Part shown: one piece after another, positions 46,934 to 57,770 of the stretch
Layout of the letters: the number at the start of each line of letters is the position of its first letter
Numbering within the stretch: the stretch's first letter is position 1
The notes under the pieces: generated by a model
The model's input: only the letters and a program-made list of their open reading frames with translations
Told to the model about the DNA's origin: nothing
The model's database searches: none
NCBI GenBank assembly: GCA_023101885.1
Contig: JALPQD010000390.1
Location: 1,971,257 to 2,035,256 of the forward strand
DNA length: 64,000 bases
Reading direction: 5' to 3'
DNA from: Typhlomys cinereus
Lineage: Eukaryota > Chordata > Mammalia > Rodentia > Platacanthomyidae
Position numbers and translations under genes: made by a program

Positions 46934-47878
46934 ATGAGACACACAGGAGGCTCAGAAGCAGACAATGCTTCCACAGTGATGGGATTTGTCTTCTTGGGAT
47001 TCTCTGAGCTGCCCAACCTCCAAGGGCTTCTCTTTGGGATATTCTCCGTAATGTACTTCATTGTCTTAAGTGGAAATAGCCTCATCATCGTGATAACGAG
47101 ACTGGACTCTGCACTGAAGAAGCCCATGTATTTTTTCCTGGCAAACTTTTCATTCCTAGAAATCTGTTATGTGTCAGTCACTCTCCCTAGGATTCTCTTC
47201 AACATTTGTACTCAGAACAGAAGCATTTCACTTTTGGCTTGTGCCACCCAAATGTGTTTCTTTCTCATGCTGGGAGCAACTGAATGTTTCCTCCTGGCTG
47301 TGATGTCCTATGACCGATACGTGGCCATCTGTAACCCTCTGCACTACCCTATGGTCATGAATCCCACTAGGTGCACGCAGCTGGCAGCCGGCTCCTGGTT
47401 CGGTGGCATCCCAGTGCAGATAGGGCAGACATGCTGGGTATTCTCTCTGCACTTCTGTAGTTCTAATCAAATAGAACACTACTTCTGTGATGTACCCCCC
47501 ATCCTCAAACTGGCCTGCGGAGACACTTCCGTGCATGAGCTATCGGTCTATGTAGTGGCCGTGCTGTTTGTTGCTGCACCTTTTATGTTGATACTGGCCT
47601 CTTACGGCAAAATCATTTCCACTATCCTGAGGTTGCCAACAGCAAAGGGACGGGCAAAAGCCTTCTCCACATGTTCTTCCCACCTGGTAGTGGTGGTTTT
47701 GTTTTTTGGTTCTGCCACCATTAACTACTTGAGGCCAAAGTCCAGTCATTCTGCAGGAACTGATGAACTGTTCTCTCTGTTCTACACCTTAGTGACCCCT
47801 ATGTTCAATCCAATGATATACAGCCTTCGGAACAGGGAGGTGATTACAGCACTGAGAAGATTATTAAGTAAAACATAG
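46934..47878 (+). CDS. Odorant receptor, family 10, OR gene 2
   Basis: Intact 314-codon odorant GPCR. ATG 46934 follows immediately on 'attcccacag', so the coding exon begins at its acceptor. The N-terminus carries the NAS glycosylation sequon at residues 11-13, normal for ORs. MGFVFLGFSELP then enters TM1. PMYFFLANFSFLEICYVSV marks TM2, MSYDRYVAICNPLHY ends TM3, FCSSNQIEHYFCDVPP is the cysteine-bearing loop 2, KAFSTCSSHLVVV is TM6 and NPMIYSLRNREV is TM7. The MSYDRY variant of MAYDRY is tolerated in the family. It is clearly a different subclade from genes 1 and 3, and closest to pseudogene B. Subfamily 10AG or a near neighbour is likely, but naming needs a tree. Confidence 0.94.
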   Translation: MRHTGGSEADNASTVMGFVFLGFSELPNLQGLLFGIFSVMYFIVLSGNSLIIVITRLDSALKKPMYFFLANFSFLEICYVSVTLPRILFNICTQNRSISLLACATQMCFFLMLGATECFLLAVMSYDRYVAICNPLHYPMVMNPTRCTQLAAGSWFGGIPVQIGQTCWVFSLHFCSSNQIEHYFCDVPPILKLACGDTSVHELSVYVVAVLFVAAPFMLILASYGKIISTILRLPTAKGRAKAFSTCSSHLVVVVLFFGSATINYLRPKSSHSAGTDELFSLFYTLVTPMFNPMIYSLRNREVITALRRLLSKT

Positions 47879-48579
47879 CATTGTGGTTGGTGGAGAAATG
47901 TTTGAATGATTCTCAAGCACTCTTCAGAGAAATATGTCAGGTGTGTACTTTGAAATGCTAATCATGTCTTACTGACAATATGTCCTCGTTACTTCTGAAT
48001 ACTATCCTGAAATTTACTCTGCTCTTAAATATACTGGTCAAATTAATTTAATTTCCATCTTTTATGCCTCATTAAAATATTGTCTTATAAAATTGTAATA
48101 CATATATAGTAGTTATGGTATTTCATGCTGCCACTATGAGCAGAACCAGTCTTCTATGACTTGTGTCTTAAATATCCTCGGTGAATTATCTCTCTAAATT
48201 TCTGAAATGTTACACCAGTGTTTGTATGTTTTCTTCTATATAGTGTATTGCAAACATATCATTGGTCATTGTATGTGAGTGATTTGTTTAATGAGAGATT
48301 AAATAATGACAGAATTCATAGCTATTATTGTGGTCTAAGAATTTTAGCCAAAAACATGTTTATTCAATTTAGCATCTAAGTCCTTTAGTTACCAGGAATA
48401 CAGTACAATTTGATTTGTGTAACCCCAAAATTTTGCAGTTTAAAGTCTTTATCCCCAATGTAATTTATTCCTTCAACAAAAATGAATTAAGTTTTTTATA
48501 TGCATGTGATACACCTGTAACATGTTTCCCCAATGTTCTCCTTCTCTCCTCTTAGTCACTAACTGCTTCTCAATATTTT
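47879..48579. other. 3' flank of OR gene 2
   Basis: The first ~160 bp resemble the 3' flank of pseudogene B (42120-42260), so the duplicated unit extends beyond the stop. No AATAAA sits close to the stop, so the poly(A) site is not assigned. Confidence 0.4.
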
Positions 48580-49160
48580 CCCAGATTCTCGCATTTCTAT
48601 AGTCGTGTCACAAATGCATGACAATTTTATGTGTCAATATAAAATGTATGGACCATAGATATGACAAAAATGCAGTGGTTGTTCTTCTGAGACAGATCTA
48701 TTTCACTTGTTTTGATCAATTCTAATTGCATTTGTTTTTCTTCTTCATTGACAAAAATGCATCTCACAATGTATATATCTCCCATTTTGCTCACTCCTCT
48801 GTTGAACTCCCAGGTGTTCCCATCACTTAGGTACTGTAAATAATGCTGCAATAAATATTGATAAGCAATTACCTCTGTGACATGTTCATCTTGAGTCATT
48901 TGGTTAAATAACCAGAGGTGGTGCAGTGGTGTCATATGAAAGATTTACTTTTAACTTTTTTTCAATGAATCTTCACAATGATCAGCCTAGTGTCTGTGCT
49001 ATTATAAATTACCAATAGGAATGAGCAAGTGTTTCCTTGTGCATTAAACATTAAAAGCACTGGTCTTTATAAATAAATAATTTTCTGACTGGGGTGTGAT
49101 GAAATTTCAATGTAATTTTAATTTTAATTTCTATAATAAATATTGATATTGAGTATATGT
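48580..49160 (-). repeat. Ancient L1 ORF2 3' region
   Basis: 'gtactgtaaataatgctgcaataaatattgataagc', 'gtggtgtcatatgaaag' and 'ttcaatgaatcttcacaatg' are antisense L1 ORF2 C-terminal sequence of an old family. Confidence 0.65.
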
Positions 49161-49235
49161 CAAATGTTTACAATTGTTGTTACTTTATCTTTTGAGAACT
49201 TCATTTCATTATCCCATTTTTACTGCATTATTTTG

Positions 49236-49249
49236 CAAGTATGTGAGTG

Positions 49250-49289
<40 letters not shown>

Positions 49290-49616
49290 TTGTGTTTTTG
49301 TGTGTTCCAGGTGGGTATCGATGTGTATAAATGGACACTTGAGAATTTGTACCTTTGGAAACCCAAGGTTATCTTTGGATTGCTATTCCTTTTTACTATT
49401 TTGCTCTGGGATCTCCCAGTCTCAGTCATCTGGGACAATGATTGTCATTCTTTGTCATTTCTGGTTGAAATTTTTGCATAAAATCTGGGGATCAGAACTT
49501 AGCTCCCTTTGCTGACAAAGCAAACTCTTTAACTCCTTCTTCATTGACAAAAATGTATCTCACAATGTAAATATGTCCCATTTTGCCTACTCCTCTGAGC
49601 CATCTTCTCAGCTCTG
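49236..49616 (-). mobile_element. Older B2-type SINE with templated insertion
   Basis: Antisense SINE with a (GT)n run at 49251-49282 and a diverged body ('ttgctctgggatctcccagtctc', GGGGATCAGAACTTAG). The head complement is split into 'ctctttaactc' and 'tgagccatcttctcagct'. The ~57 bp between the halves (49541-49598) repeat 48741-48800 of the neighbouring old L1 almost exactly. Confidence 0.65.
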
Positions 49617-49906
49617 ATTGCATTGTTTTAAATAACTATTGCTTTTTGTGTGTGGTGTATGTGGTTGTATTCATTTGCATATGTGTAGCATGGGTGCAGA
49701 TGCATGTAAATGAGTTTGTGAAGCTGTTTCCAACACAGTTTCCATTTTCCTCTGGACAATCACATGCTAGGTTTATACTGCATGCAGTTCTAACAGCATT
49801 AATTTCTTCAAAGCTCTCACAAGAATGGTGTTTTTGGCCCTGTCTCCAAGACCCGAAGATTTTCCCAGTGCAGAGTTCCAAAGTTCTCTGAATTTCTCCC
49901 AACTAA

Positions 49907-50449
49907 CAGAGGCAACTTTAGAAAAGGACCATGCTGGGAAGGTCTTTGAAGTTTATATCCCATTGCTTCAATTAATGTAAGGAATACACCCAATTAATCT
50001 GGAAAAACTGGTTTTAATGGAAAAGGACCTGGAGAAGAGCTCTCCATTGCTGATAAATGAAGTTCCTCAAAAGCTCCATCATTCATAATGTCTGCCATAA
50101 GGTCAACTGGCCTGAAACAAAAATTTACAGATCAGTGAGATGTAGGGGATCAAAAGCTACAATCTGGTTTGCAGAGCTGGAACTAACAAATGAGAAAAGA
50201 CCACTTTACCAGGGCCTCCTTAAACATGCAAATACTCCTGACCATGACAGCCATCTTTGGCTCCTTTGCCCCTAATCGACTCCATGTGTCTGTGAGTTTC
50301 TTTTAGTTCCCTTGCCTCTCACGGATTCCATGTCTGTGAGTTACATCTTTTCTCTCCTCTAATAAAATCTGTCTTAATCCTCTAGACATGTTCTGGTTTC
50401 CAAAAGCTCCCGAACACAAGAACGTGGACATACAAAGTCCCACAATATT
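49907..50449 (+). mobile_element. 5' LTR of a class I endogenous retrovirus
   Basis: This stretch aligns end to end with 58265-58815. Shared landmarks include 'gagctctccattgc.gataa', 'taaggtcaa.tgg.ct.aaac', 'aggggatcaaaagc', 'ttccatgtc.gtga' and a polyadenylation signal (AATAAAATCTG at 50361). Divergence is high, including indels, so integration is old. Exact ends are uncertain. The 3' edge is set by the primer-binding site starting at about 50451. Confidence 0.85.
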
Positions 50450-50450
50450 T

Positions 50451-51250
50451 TGGTGCAGTTATTCAGGAGATGAGGTAGATTTCACCAACAAAGATAAAAG
50501 AAGCTCTGAGGTTTATCTCTGCTTACTTCTCTGAGGAGGCCTCTCAGGGTAAGGTGAGCAGAGGGTACTTTCAGAATCAGGGAGGGATGTTTTAAACTCT
50601 ATGTGAATGTGTGTGAGTGGTGAACTGAGGTGGGAGACACGTAATACCTCAGTACTCAAATCTGTATCACCACGGTTAAAACCTTAAGATCACTTCTTAC
50701 CCAAAGTGTTCAAATGGGCTTGATCTGTGGTTCTGTGGTAATGGCATATGATCAACAATATCATCAGATTAGAATTGGATCAAAAGTCGCAGCACAACTG
50801 AACTCCACTATGATCTAGGCACATCCAATTGCTTATATGTGGGGTGTTTGCCAGAGTAGTTTGTGATCTCATGTGACAGAGATACCCAACTTTTACCTGT
50901 CTGTGTGGAATGTTGGTTAATGATTTTGGCTGTATGTCTTGTAAGTCAACGGAGGAGACTTCCAAGTGATGTTCATTCTAAGGAAAAAGCATTCATGGAT
51001 TCATGTGTGGGATTATGGTCTATACAAACAGAGAAGTAAACTCATATCTTCATTCATTGGTGTACAGCTAAGTGCTGATTCAGCAGTGCTGGGTACCACC
51101 TAGACACTGGTTTGGCCCTGGCTGGGCCCCATGGAGCCAGGTGTTGGTCCCCAGATCCAGGATCCCTATGCTCTAGATAAGGAGAGGTCTCTCCATCCTA
51201 AATCTAGGGACTAAGCTAGTGACTAACACCTACAATGTCCTCTGTTTCAG
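50451..51250 (+). other. Provirus primer-binding site and leader
   Basis: TGGTGCAGTTATTCAGGA begins just after the 5' LTR. Its TGGTGC start and 12 of 18 positions fit either a tRNA-Phe or a tRNA-His primer-binding site, so the primer cannot be told. About 780 bp of leader follow, with no long frame, before the gag-like ATG. Packaging and splice signals could lie here but are not identifiable. Confidence 0.5.
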
Positions 51251-51758
51251 ATGGGAATCTCTAATTCCATCCCTCAAAGGAGTCCCTTCAAATATATCCT
51301 CAAGAAACTACCAATCTGGAAAAGAGCCATCTTGTGACTACAGTACATCTTAGATGATGGGAAAAGATATCCTGGGAGGATATTTAGATTGTAAAACCAT
51401 CCTTCAACTAGATCTATTCTGCCAAAGGGCAAGCAAATGGTAGGGTTTTCCCTACATTCAAATTTTCTTTTATGTAAGACATCATAGAGATCTCTACCAA
51501 AGATGTCCCAGAAAAAAAAGGTTTCTTCCAATAAAGGTGCCTGAAAAATTATGATGGAACAGGAATTTTGGTCCTGCTATCCAGGACCTTTCACTCCAGC
51601 CAACTTCTCTTTTCTTGAGACTGCATAGGGTACATGCAATCTGGTCCAGAATTACTTTGGCCTCTTCAAGCAATACCTGGGAGTGAATTTTTGTCAATTT
51701 GGATGAATGTTCTCTTTTCCTTGCCAAACATGGCCCAAGTTAGAAAAAACTTAAGGAG

Positions 51759-52216
51759 TGTGATAGTTAATCCTGGATGTCAATTTGACCACTTCCGGCA
51801 TTAACTAAGATCAGCTTATCTTTAAATCTATCAGCTTGAAGAGGTTAATCCAGATCAATATGTATGCAATACAGAGACCAGTCCTAGATTTAATTGGAAC
51901 CTCCCAGTAGCAGACCAGATAAAAGGAACCATAAAACAGAAGACTTTGAAGAAAGCCACACTTTTTGCTTCTTCAACTCTCCAGGAATCCTCCAGTCTTC
52001 GGCTGTTGTCCACTGGCCTACTGAACAGCTCTGAACCTCCAGGATGTTTGCAGTGACTTAATCTGCCTCTAGCTTCAGCCACCAAACATGTTGCCTCCAC
52101 TATGAAAGACTGTTTCTCCCATTTGGAACCATAAACTGAATAAATCCCTTTTTTCTCCTTTGATTTGCTTGACTTTGAATGTTCTCTCATAGCAATAATT
52201 AAAAGCAAGTATTACA
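51759..52216 (+). mobile_element. Solo LTR inserted in gag remnant
   Basis: The element starts TGTGATAGTTAATCCTGGATGTCAATTTGACC and ends ATTACA, giving the TG...CA ends of an LTR. It has an AATAAA signal at 52139. The start is that of a widespread mammalian class III/ERVL-like LTR group, as I recall it. Flanking 5-mers do not match cleanly. Confidence 0.6.
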
Positions 52217-52262
52217 TGAGGCTTGTCTGAGGACCTGGAAAAATTTATAGATTCTTTTCCAA

Positions 52263-52334
52263 CTGGTTTTTTAATTTTTTATTATTTATTATTTATTCAA
52301 TTGTGTGTATGCATGTGTGTGCGTGTGTGTAGAA
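52263..52334 (-). mobile_element. SINE tail fragment
   Basis: An A-tail complement, 'tattatttattcaattgtg', a TG tract and GTGTAGAAC make the last ~70 bp of a young B2-superfamily SINE. The body is absent. Confidence 0.75.
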
Positions 52335-53215
52335 CATAATCTCACTCCTAATTCATACCCTATCTTTTTCAGAAAAGGAGGCAGTTGTCAATGTTGCAGA
52401 ACAGACAGAAGAAGAATATTATCAAAGGGTAAGAAATGTATCTTGGAGAGTAGGAAATAACATCCCCTACCTCCTATTGGAAATGAGGCAGTCCTTAAGT
52501 ATGATCCACCATGGAGCCTAGAGAATGGGGAATAGATAAGAAATAATTTCCACAATATGATTATTGAAGGACTCACGAGAATGAGGCAAATTTTAATAAA
52601 CTGACAGGAATAACTAAGAGCCCAACTGAAATGCCTAGGCTCTACCCCAGCAGACTTAGAGACACTTTAAGGAAACATACTATCATCAATTCAGAAAGTC
52701 TAGATAGGCAAATTATCCTCAAGTACAGATTAATCATTTAGTCAGCACTTAATATATATATAAAATTTCAAAGATGGCTTTAATTCAGAATTGGACCTTG
52801 ATGTTTTAGTTAAAGTAGCTACTTTTTTATATAATAAAGAGAAATTGAAATGAAAGAAAGAGAAAGACAGGAAAGGAAAGAATCAAGGTTTGATAATAGT
52901 CCTTAGGGAATGGAAAATAATAGGAACAAGGCATATCCAGCAGACAACCCAAAATCCCTTCGCACAGGGAAGGAGGAAAAAAATTCTTAAATAATACCAG
53001 TCTGGGCAAAACTGAAAAACAAAACAAAAAAATCTATCCCAATCACAAAGGTCTATACCTAGTCCATGATTATGGTAATATCCATTTGTGGAAGGGTTGA
53101 CCCTGAATCCCAGGGCCCAGGGGTCAAGCTGTTCTGACAGAGACTCATGACATCTTAGGCATTCAACAACTCTATAAAGAGAAAAGGGAGACAACACTTA
53201 TACTAAGTGAAGTTG

Positions 53216-54512
53216 AGCTCAAAAGCCACATTGACATAATATGTCAAGAACCTCTGGTTAACTTGCAAGTGGGAAACTGAATTTTTCCTCTCTATTAGAC
53301 ATGGATGCACAATTCTTAGTGTTCAGTTTCCTTCCTTGAAACTTGTTAAACTCCCATGTTATGAAACTCTTAAGATTAGGGGAGTGTCAGGTTTACCCAT
53401 CACTCTCAAAGTAACTTCTGGAATATGTAATGATATAGTCTTTAAGAATTATTTTCTTACATTCCTGGAAGCATTATAAACATCTTAGGAAAAGACTTAA
53501 TGGAATGTTCATACTACTACTTTTATACTACCGTTTTCCATCCATGAGATAAAATTGTTCATATTATTATTAATCAAGCCATTCCAGAGGAAATTTTTAA
53601 TACATTTTTATATTATTTCCACTCATACAAACTTAATAGGTACACCAGTTCCCTCCCTCCCTCCTCCTCCCCCCGAACCCCCTGCTTCCCCTCCCCTCAC
53701 CCCTCCCTCTCCATCCCCCAGTGCCTCCCGCCCCAATTCCCAGAGAGTCCTTTATTGTGCTCCAGAGGAAATTTTAATACAATCTCCTTTTCAGGTATGG
53801 GTCTTGCCCCAAAACATGGGTTGAGATATAAGAACCTCCCCAGAAAAGATAATGTTCAGAGACCCTCAAAACTTTCCATGCTGGAGACAATATTCCGTAA
53901 AATCAGTAACTGAAGCAATAATCTTATTAGTAATTCCTTGTAATATCCATGCAACACCTTTATCCAAGTAGTATAAAACCCAATGGTCAATGGACAGCAG
54001 GATCTTAGAGTTATAAATGAAGCAGTAGTGTCAATCCACCATGTAGTGTTCAACCCTTACACACTTTTGCCAAAATTACTCCTTCTACTACTTAGTTCAT
54101 AGTATTAGATTTATAAGATGTGTTCTTTTGCATTCCTTTGGCCCCAGAAAGCCAATATATTTTTTGTTTTAGACAATCCATAAGGGCAAGGACAACTAGC
54201 TTGTCCTGTTCTACCCCAAGGATTCACAAAGAGCCCACATATTTTTTGACAAGCCTTATAACATGATATTGCAGATTTGTAGCTGCTAGAGGATATAGGT
54301 GTTCTCCAATATGTAGATAACTTATTACTTTTAGCTCTGCTGCAAACAAATTTGTCAATGGAACTTTTGCCCTATTAAATCATCTAAATAAGACAGGGTA
54401 CAAAGTCTCAAAAGAAAAAGCCAAGATTGTTCAGACTAAGGTAAAATATTTAGGGGTATACCTATCAAAAGATTCAAAGAATCTTTTGGGCCTATAATAG
54501 ATTTGATCCTAG
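53216..54512 (+). pseudogene. Retroviral protease-reverse transcriptase remnant
   Basis: Pieces in three frames line up with gammaretroviral pro-pol. Protease: LLLDMDAQFLVFS at about 53300, where the active-site triad DTG has become DMD, and an INILGKDL piece near 53485 matching the usual LLGRDLL. Reverse transcriptase: a VINEAVVSIHH piece near 54015, LPQGFTKSP near 54215, and VLQYVDNLLL near 54312 in which the YVDD catalytic box reads YVDN. The spacing between the latter motifs is shorter than in living relatives, implying deletion. Stops and shifts are frequent. An L1 end is inserted at 53604-53760 and an LTR follows at 54518. Confidence 0.85.
53604..53760 (-). mobile_element. Very short L1 3' end insertion
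   Basis: 157 bp of the younger L1 3' UTR in antisense, inserted in the protease/RT junction. The duplication TCCAGAGGAAATTTTAATAC is present at 53761-53780 and, with one extra T, at 53583-53603. Confidence 0.93.
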
Positions 54513-54517
54513 ATTAC

Positions 54518-55163
54518 TGCATTAGTCAGGGTTCTCTGAAGAAACAGAATCTATAAAATATAATATATATATAAAATGTTTATTAAAATAACTTGCAATA
54601 AAAATAGTGCCCTTCAAAGTAATCACCTGCAGCTATCTTGTTCTTGATGGGAATTTTCCACAAAGCCAAAAGATCTTGAGAAGGTCTGAAGCCTTTACTT
54701 CTCTGGAGGGTTGAAGACACTGCATTCCAACATTGGTGAAGAACAGCTGGGCTCCAGCTTCAGTGATAAACAGCGAACAGCAAGGCCTAGAGAACAGACT
54801 CCAATGTCAGCAGGAACAGCAAAAAAACTTTGTGGAAAAGGTGAAGCTCCAAGTTAGCCAAGGATGGAGGCAGCAGCAGCAGTAACAAAGAAGGCTATGA
54901 TACTCTAAAAGCAAACAACCCCACGTAGAGTGTACTCCACAGCAAGTCGACTTGGGATAAAAGAAGAGCAAGTCCCTCCTCCTTACACTTCCTATTATCT
55001 GGTCCACCACTGGAAAGTACCACCCAATATAGCCTGGGTTCTCCACAGCAATCAGTCAAGTACCTGCAGACTTGTTCGGTGGCCATTCCAACCATTAACC
55101 TTACATAGCTGCGCCCCAAATAGTCTGCAACTGTCAAGTAGACACCAAAATGCAACCATAACA
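54518..55163 (-). mobile_element. Solo LTR inserted in pol remnant
   Basis: On the minus strand it begins TGTTATGGTTGCATTTTGGTG and ends GAACCCTGACTAATGCA. A perfect 5-bp duplication, ATTAC, flanks it at 54513-54517 and 55164-55168. Five-base duplications are usual for class III (ERVL/MaLR) LTRs. A TATA-rich stretch lies near the R-region end (54560-54590). It postdates the provirus. Confidence 0.85.
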
Positions 55164-55406
55164 ATTACTCATGTCCTATAACAGAAAGATAACTTAGATA
55201 TTTCCCAGCTTTTGCCACCAATAGTTCTCTGCATATGGATGAATAGCTAAGCCCTTGTGCAGTTTATTAAAGGAAGCAGCCCAAACAAGTATGGCTCCAA
55301 TTATATGGGAATCTGAGGTCACACAGGCATTTAATAAGTTCAAGCAGATCCTAATCAGAATCTAAGCACTGGGCCTGCCTACTTCACAAAACTGTAATCT
55401 TTTCTT

Positions 55407-55700
55407 TTTTTAATTTTTTATATTATTATTATTATTTATTCAACTGTGTGCATATGCGTGTGTATGTGAGCGCGCGAGTCTGTGTGTGTGTGTGTGTATA
55501 GAACCACGGACGAATTCGGGAACCACCACGGACACCTCCACCTCCTTCTGCCCCGGGATTCACAGGCTCCGCCCTACCAGGACCAGAAGCGCAGGCCAAC
55601 CCCCGCTTCCGTCTGGCGTCTATACGTGGGATTTGGGATCCGAACTCAGGACCTTCCACCTGAAAGGCGGAGGCTTAACCCCTGAGCCACCTCTCCAGCC
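55407..55700 (-). mobile_element. B2-superfamily SINE, complete young copy
   Basis: The best-preserved copy in the window. The head complement ends CTGAGCCACCTCTCCAGCCC, the B-box complement is GGATCCGAACTCAGG, and the body, TG tract and T-rich tail complement are complete. CTGTAATCTTTTCTT is duplicated perfectly at 55392-55406 and 55701-55715. It keeps many CpG sites, another sign of youth. Confidence 0.95.
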
Positions 55701-55849
55701 CTGTAATCTTTTCTTATCCAGACTGTAAGACTTGCCCAGCAACCAGTGTCCTATCTTAGTAACAACTAAGTAGCCCAAGGATGGTCTCATTTCCTGAGGG
55801 TTTTAACAGCTACTGCTATACTATTGTTTGAAAACCTTAAAATAAATCT

Positions 55850-56291
55850 ATGCAAGTAGGTAATCTTGTATATCTCCCATGATATTAAAGGAATACTGAC
55901 AGGAACTCAAGTTGTTCTCTTCTTATCAGATAGCAGACTCCCAAATATCAAGCTGTGCTCTTAGAGGGATGAATAAAAGAGATTAAAGTTTTCTCAGGCC
56001 TCAACTCATCTACCTTTTTGCCAGAAGTCTTGTCAATAGGAGATGTTTCACATGATTACAAAGAAATCCTCTCTGAAAGTCCCTTGATTGAGAGAATATT
56101 AGGAGCATGCTTCTATCCATTCATGATCTTTTTTTCTAACAGGAGTTCATCTTAGGAAGGAATTAGAAAGGCAGGATACAGTCACCACAGAATTAGGAAT
56201 CATTGAAGCACAGGTCTTAACTCCCAGTACCAGTGCTCAAGTGACTGAACTAATAGCATTGACTAAAACTCTGATAATTGGTGTAGAGAAA

Positions 56292-56375
<84 letters not shown>

Positions 56376-56800
56376 TAGATGTAGATATAGATGATATAGA
56401 TATAAATATAGATATAGATATATATATAGATAGATGTAGATATAGATGTAGATATATATCCATATATATACACACACACACATATACACACACAGATTCT
56501 AAATATGCTTACTTAATACTTGTGGCTCATGTTAACATATGGAAAAAGGCATGTCAACTGACTCTGGAAGCCCCATTAAGTACAGTTCCCATATTCTGCA
56601 GCTCTTACAGGCTATAAAACCCCCCAAAGAACTAGCTGTCATGCAGTGCTGTGGTCATCAATAAGTTAACACATATGAGGCCCAAGGGAACACCCTGCAG
56701 ATCAAGCTGCAAAAAAAGGCAACCTTATGAAGATTGTCAATGGAAAGGGAACCCAGCCTTATTACCTCTCTTATTTATACTGGTCCCTTTGACATTTGCA
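55850..56800 (+). pseudogene. Retroviral RNase H remnant split by microsatellite
   Basis: GTQVVLFLSD-like text near 55880 corresponds to the RT connection region. At 56140-56280 an open piece contains AQVLTPSTSAQVTELIALTKTL, whose Glu matches the catalytic Glu of RNase H. A TA/GATA array (56297-56490) comes next, then DSKYAYLILVAHV at 56495, matching the usual TDSRYAFATAHIH with its catalytic Asp. The protein-like order is thus intact on both sides of the expansion. Stops occur before and after. Confidence 0.8.
56297..56490. repeat. (TA)n(GATA)n(CA)n microsatellite
   Basis: TA repeats at 56297-56340, GATA/TAGA repeats to about 56375, mixed GATATA to 56455 and CA repeats to 56493. It sits exactly where a retroviral RNase H would encode the strand before its catalytic DS motif. 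Confidence 0.97.
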
Positions 56801-57770
56801 CAGAGGAAGAAAAATCTGCAGCCTTAAACAAGGGAGTGCTCATAAAAGAAAAGACATGGATCCAAACACCTAAAGGCAAATTAATCCTACCCATAGCTCA
56901 TTAATGGAGAATTTCATAAACCTTCCATCAAAGTCTTCATTTAGGGAGAGATAACTTGCTAAAGATTACTAACAGGCTATTTGAAGGCAAATACATACAA
57001 CACATCTTGTGTTTACCTTCAAATAATCTAGAACTCTAGATTATTTGACTCTAGTACAGGTCATGGTTGCATGTCTCATCTGTCAAACAAAAAACCAATG
57101 TAAATATAGAACAAGTTCCCACAGGTAGCCAGAGAAAAGGAACCTACCTAGCAGAAAACTGGCAACTGGATTTTACATGCCTGTCTGAGGGATTTAGATA
57201 TATGTATTAGTGGTTTAGACAATTCATAGGTTAGATAGAAGCATTCCCAAGTCAAACAGAACAAGCAACAGAAGTAGTCTATAAATTGTTAACTGAGAGC
57301 ATCTCCAAATTTGGATTACTTCAAGGGTTGCAGAGTGAGAATGGCCCCTCATTTATATTCAGAGATTATTTAAAATATCTCCAAGGCATTAAGAAATAAA
57401 TAAGATTTACATTGTGCTTGATGACCTAATCTTCAGGGAAAGTGGAAAAGGCAATTGAGATTCTTAAAAGACACTTAAGAAGAATAACCCAGGATTATTC
57501 TTCTTAAGTGTCTTTTAAGAAACCAGGGGGACAAGTACTCATAAAACAATGACCTCAGTCTAAGCCATCTATGGAGACCATTTGACAAGGATTCCTCACT
57601 GTCCTTCCAGCTACCCCAAGGGCTATTAGAGTAAAGGGTATCAACACTTGGATTCATTGCACTCTATTAAGAAAGGCACTCTGGCCATTGAGACCACCAA
57701 CTTCAAGGAACCCAGGGACCTGGAGAGCTCAATTTGCACATGTGAACAAACCACATAAATTACAACTATG
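56800..57770 (+). pseudogene. Retroviral integrase remnant
   Basis: ENWQLDFTC near 57165 corresponds to the first catalytic Asp of the DDE core. GWIEAFPS-like text lies at about 57235, and QSENGPSFIFRDYLK near 57335 has Glu in place of the second catalytic Asp. SSGKVEKAIEILKRHLR at 57432-57480 keeps the third catalytic residue. After a 27-bp inverted repeat, a C-terminal VKGINTWIHCTLL-like piece follows near 57640. Stops and shifts abound. No convincing env gene follows; the 3' LTR begins about 500 bp later. Confidence 0.85.
57461..57521. repeat. Perfect 27-bp hairpin
   Basis: 57461-57487 and 57495-57521 are exact reverse complements with a 7-base loop, CCCAGGA. The left arm is integrase coding sequence. 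The right arm is an inverted copy of it and has no counterpart in the protein family. Confidence 0.97.

Larger units (their letters stand above)
51251..53215 (+). pseudogene. Retroviral gag remnant
   Basis: ATG at 51251 begins MGISNSIPQRSPFKYILKKL. The MG plus a small residue is the N-myristoylation signal of retroviral matrix proteins, and gammaretroviral matrix starts alike. A stop follows after ~30 codons. Scattered later pieces are readable up to a highly charged E/R/K stretch near 52845-52890, as seen at the capsid-nucleocapsid boundary. A Cys-His zinc knuckle was not found. A foreign LTR (51759-52216) and a SINE tail (52263-52334) interrupt the region. No protein is possible. Confidence 0.6.

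Noticed and set aside
56250..56493. Minus-strand frames rich in Tyr and Ile
   Set aside because: They translate the TA/GATA/CA array.
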